Shown one piece after another: positions 61,540 to 64,000 of a stretch of DNA of 64,000 nucleotides (position 1 is its first letter; each line of letters opens with the position of its first letter). This DNA is from Poecilobothrus nobilitatus (taxonomy: Eukaryota > Arthropoda > Insecta > Diptera > Dolichopodidae). Under the pieces are notes generated by a model. It saw only the letters and a program-made list of their open reading frames with translations. It did not search any database and was not told the origin of the DNA. The stretch lies in NCBI GenBank assembly GCA_947095535.1, contig OX352774.1, positions 9,920,001 through 9,984,000 on the forward strand, read 5' to 3'. Made by a program: the position numbers and the translations under genes.

Positions 61540-63965
61540 CATTTAAATTAAAACATTTTTTTTCATAATTTTATTTTAAATTTCAAAAAAAAAAATATGG
61601 AATGCGAAATGATATTATTATGAAAAAAAAAAAAATATTGTTAATATTATTATTTAAAAATACAAAAACTACAAAACAAAATACAATATATTATAATTTT
61701 AAAATAAATTTAAAATGAAATAATTTTTAATAATGATAAAAAGTAATTGAATAATTTTTTATTTTTAATTTTTTTTTGTATTTTTCATTTTTGTTAAAAT
61801 TTGTTACATTCGAATCAGTCTTGAGCGTGAACAATTTTTAAATAGAAAATTTCATATATAATATATTAATTTCATTCATTTATAATATTATAATAAAATT
61901 TTTTTCTATGTAAACATAATGGTTACTTTTTTTTCTTTTGTTTTTTTTTTTTTTTTGTATATTTATTTTAAAATAATTTTGACTAAAATTCGTAATATAA
62001 CGATTTTATTAAATTAAAAAAAAAAAAAAAAACCATGTATCTAAGATGGAAAATTTAAATAATGTATAACTTAAGATGAAAATAAAATTTATTATTTTTT
62101 TTTTTTTTTGTTTTACTTATATTATAAAATTATAGGTATTATTTTTTATTTATTACTACTAAATTAACTAGTTATATTAGTAATTAATTATAAAATTATT
62201 TAAGATGTTATATTTAATTTTTCATTCAATTATTAAATAAGAAAAATATATTTTCTTTTAACAGATTTTATTAAATTTGAATTATTGGATTTTGGAAAAA
62301 AAAAAAAATGAGTTTGTATAAAAAAATAAAAAAATTTTTATATATCCAAAATTAATTAATTTTAATCATTACAAAATTTATTTATTTTAATCTAACATTT
62401 ATTTTATTTATTTATTTATATTCCAATAATACACAAACAAAAAAAAAACAACTTAAGCAAAAAAGAATAAAAATTTCATATCAAATTGCATAGATTAAGG
62501 CGGAAACAAAAAAAAAAAACAGAGTAAAAATTTAAAATAATCTAAAGCGAATTTCGATTAATTTAGCCCAGGTAGTGTTTTTTTTTTCCCTTCTTAACTC
62601 TACAAAATTTTATTTTTTATTCTCAATTGAAATTCAAAATCAGTTTTTATTATATTACATCAAGTCAAAATGTAACTTAATTTTTTTGTTTTTTTTTTTT
62701 TTTTTAACTTACAAAATTGTAATACAAATATTTATGCTTTGGTTTAAATCACAACTTGCTAAAGATGTTTGTATTTTTTTTTAATTTTTTTTTTACGCGA
62801 TTTAAAATTAAAAATGAAAAAAAAAAAAAAAAAATGCATTACAAAAAGAAAAAAAAAAGTCGGTTTCTTTTTAACAATAAATACATTTTATATATTGATT
62901 GATTTTTCGCGTATTAAACATTGTACTACAATATGATCCGTCTTTAAGTATTAATTTACTTTTTATAGCTATTGTTATTATTATTATTATTATTGTTATT
63001 TTGTAGAGTATTTTTTATTTATACATACATTATACAAGATAATTCAGTTTAATTTTAACATTAATTCTTTCATTTAATGTTTATTTATTTATTTTTATTT
63101 TTCTTCTCGTTTTTTTTCTGATTTATCAATCTCATGTTTCATTCAATTACATATAAATCATCCTTTTGTTCCGAAGCAAAAGAGGATCAATGGCTTGAAT
63201 AAAACATTTTTATTTTATTTTGATTTTTGTTTTTGTTTTTTTTTTTTGTGTGCCCTTAAGCAGCTCTTTTCTCTTGAACTCACCGTACATCTATGTAGAT
63301 AGATAATAGAATATAGATATTCTATAGAATATATCTGTTTATTTTACTTTCTTTCTTTCTTTGATTTCTTTTGGTCCCTCTATTTAGCCTTTATGAATGG
63401 GATGTTGTTTGTATTGAATTTGTATTATGATGTGTTGTGTATGTAGGGTTTTTTAATGTGAGTTTTTTTTTTTTTTTTTGTATAAATATATTTGAGTGTA
63501 TGTTTGTTTTTTTTTTTGTATTTTCACTATACTGTAGGCTAAACAGTCTTACTTTTTACCTTGACAGATTTTTTAAATTATTATTCATTTCACTTTAAAA
63601 ATATCTTTTATTTTTTTGTTTGCCTTTATTCTGTGTATTATTTTTTTTTTTTTTAACACAATATTGTGTGTTTTTTTCCTCTTTCCAATTTATAAGCGTG
63701 TTATTTTTTTCTTTTTCAATTTTTTTTTGTTTTTGTTGTTATTTTAATTTTTTATTGTATTATTGCTCTTAAAATGCCTTAAACGCCTTCTTCAGGTACT
63801 ATGCAAAAGACATGAAAAGCTTTACATAATAAAAATATATTTTTCTTTTTCTGTTTATTTTTGTTTTATTTTTGCTTTTACTTAAATTTAAAAAAAAAAA
63901 AAAATGTTTCAGGACATAAAAAATAATAAATAAGGTAAAAAAAAAAAAAAAAACAGAAGATCAAA
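61540..63965. other. Homopolymer-rich A/T zone at the right edge
   Basis: Same texture as 21.8-24.1 and 52.1-53.2 kb, with (ATT)n at 62968-62995 and CTTT repeats at 63347-63362. By analogy it may flank an exon or promoter, but I see no ORF. Confidence 0.6.
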
Positions 63966-64000
63966 TCGTTTCTAATTTTTATGGCATACTTAATTTTGGA

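Noticed and set aside
63283..63330. Donor-like TACG|GTGAGTTC on the minus strand, possible 5' UTR exon
   Set aside because: A good donor hexamer alone is expected by chance in 64 kb. No start site or second signal supports it.

Overview
The window is AT-rich animal DNA, most likely from a fly (Diptera). Long poly-A/poly-T runs are everywhere. Several repeat families carry the (GGAC)n-CATGGCTTAATCGACT block and a GGGTATA end that I know from dipteran interspersed repeats, and there are C-terminal ends of I-, R1- and jockey-like LINEs. I recognise no bacterial gene, rRNA gene, functional tRNA gene or CRISPR array.

Only one protein-coding gene is well supported, and it is on the minus strand. 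Its first coding exon (51487-52068, 194 codons) starts the protein with a polyproline tract and Thr and Gly-Ser repeats, then a more conserved-looking basic segment. Exon 2 is at 170-306 and the start of exon 3 is at 1-22; both join in frame (phase 0, then phase 2). Nearly the whole window is therefore one intron of about 51 kb, if no exon was missed. I do not recognise the protein. A decayed copy of the 3' part of exon 1 lies inside the intron at about 49.58 kb. A 56-codon ORF at 22846-23016, on the same strand, may be an extra exon or a small gene.

The rest is a repeat landscape. 1-13.8 kb: four copies of family A (two young or old partners elsewhere), a palindromic composite of family B (6.4-9.1 kb), and a second B copy nested in an older element (11.8-13.35 kb). 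14.7-18.8 kb: an I-like LINE end abutting a tRNA-derived SINE, a fold-back element, a 38-bp inverted repeat 2.3 kb apart, a SINE with target-site duplication and a triplicated segment with tRNA-like parts. 20.3-24.1 kb: motif arrays and a homopolymer zone around the small ORF. 24-44 kb: mostly AT-rich sequence without recognisable content, with an inverted array of a short motif (32.1-32.5 kb), a SINE (34.4 kb), a five-unit 156-bp tandem array (37.2-38 kb) and a dead LINE end (43.4 kb). 44.8-47.3 kb: an inverted, longer partner of the family A copy at 3.1-4.7 kb. 49.8-50.7 kb: a hAT-type MITE with an 8-bp target duplication. 52-64 kb, upstream of the gene: homopolymer zones, another SINE, a family C repeat and a nearly open LINE C-terminus.

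The one gene and the mobile elements are not functionally linked. The interest lies in the long intron, its inverted-repeat content (possible long hairpin RNAs), the exon duplicate and the small ORF.
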